Source: a bacterium (GTDB lineage Bacteria; Auribacterota; Auribacteria; Auribacterales; Auribacteraceae). Taken from it: DNA of 7,329 nt. A model generated the notes under the pieces. It did not search any database, had not been told where the DNA came from, and saw nothing but the letters and a program-made list of their open reading frames with translations. Location of the stretch: the NCBI GenBank assembly GCA_021161885.1, contig JAGGZS010000242.1, positions 1 through 7,329 on the forward strand, in the 5' to 3' direction. Positions 6,693 to 7,329 of the stretch are shown in pieces (the first letter of the stretch is position 1; every line of letters starts with the position of its first letter). The translations under genes and the position numbers were made by a program.

Positions 6693-6790
6693 CCTCTTTG
6701 ACTTAATAAGAATAGTTATGATACTGCTGATATAATATTTATGGATTCAAATTATTTTATCTATGATAGATAGATATTGTTTCGGGAAAA

Positions 6791-7329
6791 TCAGTTTATA
6801 TTTTCGTTTTGCGTATTGTCCTCGGATATCGGTTCTTGTGTTTGGGAATCTTCTAACAAATCCTTTGCCCTTTTGCGTCTGATTTTTAATACGATAAAAC
6901 CGCCAAGAGCTAATATCGAGATTAAAAACCAGAAAAAATTTGATTGCCTTAACAGATAAAACCATGTGTACTTTGTTTTTAAATCCTGTTCCCACAGGTA
7001 CTCAATATCAGCAAGCGGCTGATTATAAGTTAATATCATCGCTGAATTAATATTGCCTGTTTCTCTATAATTTTTCAGCATTAAAAGCAGTTTTTTTTTG
7101 CCGTAATTTTTCAGAAGAAAACCAACGAAATCACGGCTTTGCTCATAAGATATTTGCAGTAAAAATTTTTCCGGAGGAAACTTTTTCAGATTTTTAAACG
7201 GGATAAGCCTGTTAGACAAAAACGCGTAAGGAAGCACTACCGAACGAAAATTAACCCAGTACCATACTGGTTCAAGCTCCATAGCTATTCCTTCATGGGG
7301 TTGTTGCAAAAGTATAGGGAAAATTTCTA
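6791..7329 (-). CDS. C-terminal part of a membrane-anchored protein, probable peptidase MA-like family
   Basis: The minus-strand reading frame is open from the right edge (7329) to TGA at 6791-6793, so the N-terminal part lies outside the window. About 179 residues are visible. Near the edge is HEGIAMELE (residues around 7272-7298), resembling the EG[L/I]A motif of peptidase-MA-like gluzincins, in which the Glu is the third zinc ligand. This is followed by SYEQSRDFVGFLLKNYG (about 7099-7149), with the conserved 'Y-x-x-S-x-x-F-V-x-x-L' pattern, and an LADIEYLWEQDL segment (about 6980-7015) typical of the domain end. Next come one transmembrane segment (about 6881-6937), an RRKRAK stop-transfer stretch, and an acidic, Asn/Gln-rich tail. 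The positive-inside rule puts the peptidase-like part in the periplasm and the tail in the cytoplasm. The gene converges on ktrA. Activity cannot be judged without the HExxH motif, and another TM-anchored protein remains possible. Confidence 0.7.
   Translation of the reverse strand, partial: EIFPILLQQPHEGIAMELEPVWYWVNFRSVVLPYAFLSNRLIPFKNLKKFPPEKFLLQISYEQSRDFVGFLLKNYGKKKLLLMLKNYRETGNINSAMILTYNQPLADIEYLWEQDLKTKYTWFYLLRQSNFFWFLISILALGGFIVLKIRRKRAKDLLEDSQTQEPISEDNTQNENIN

Noticed and set aside
6777..6959. 60-codon plus-strand ORF following the extended -10 motif
   Set aside because: It overlaps the well-supported minus-strand gene in antisense, starts with a non-ATG codon without a Shine-Dalgarno site, and has no recognisable features.

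Overview
This window is AT-rich DNA from a diderm (Gram-negative-type) bacterium. The evidence for that is lpxA, the first enzyme of lipid A synthesis, together with an exported TPR protein and a membrane-anchored protein with a predicted periplasmic domain. The phylum cannot be fixed from the sequence. The mix of a KtrAB-type potassium system, a long-form HisG, a 13-repeat TPR protein and a tiny basic 'MPCG-R/K' peptide would fit an uncultured lineage of the Omnitrophota/Elusimicrobiota/PVC kind, but that is a low-confidence inference.

Layout, left to right. Bases 1-78 hold no gene I can support. A strong hairpin terminator (79-113) closes whatever lies upstream, and a promoter (190-217) opens a lpxA-purN pair (251-1719) with 20 bp between the genes. 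A second promoter (1728-1756) precedes hisG (1810-2679), which encodes the first enzyme of histidine synthesis. A third candidate promoter (2708-2736) and a leader hairpin (2744-2781) precede a 29-residue, extremely basic ORF (2810-2899) that resembles the AURKAIP1/COX24 (mS38/bS22) ribosomal peptides. After 44 bp comes a 533-residue secreted or lipid-anchored TPR protein (2944-4545). Then comes a two-gene potassium uptake operon: ktrB, the channel-like translocating subunit (4606-5997), and ktrA, the cytosolic RCK gating subunit (6018-6692). All of these genes read left to right. At the right edge a convergent minus-strand gene (6791 to beyond 7329) enters the window. Only its C-terminal part is visible: the end of a probable peptidase-MA-like domain, one membrane anchor and an acidic cytoplasmic tail.

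Functionally the window is mostly housekeeping: outer-membrane lipid A, purine and histidine biosynthesis, probably a ribosome-associated peptide, envelope scaffolding and K+ homeostasis. PurN and HisG belong to connected pathways, since both draw on PRPP-derived metabolism and histidine synthesis returns AICAR to purine synthesis. They nevertheless appear to be transcribed from separate promoters. I found no convincing novel multi-gene system, mobile element, CRISPR array or RNA gene. The points most worth a second look are the tiny basic ORF with its structured leader, the TPR protein's ambiguous export signal, and the truncated peptidase-like gene at the edge.
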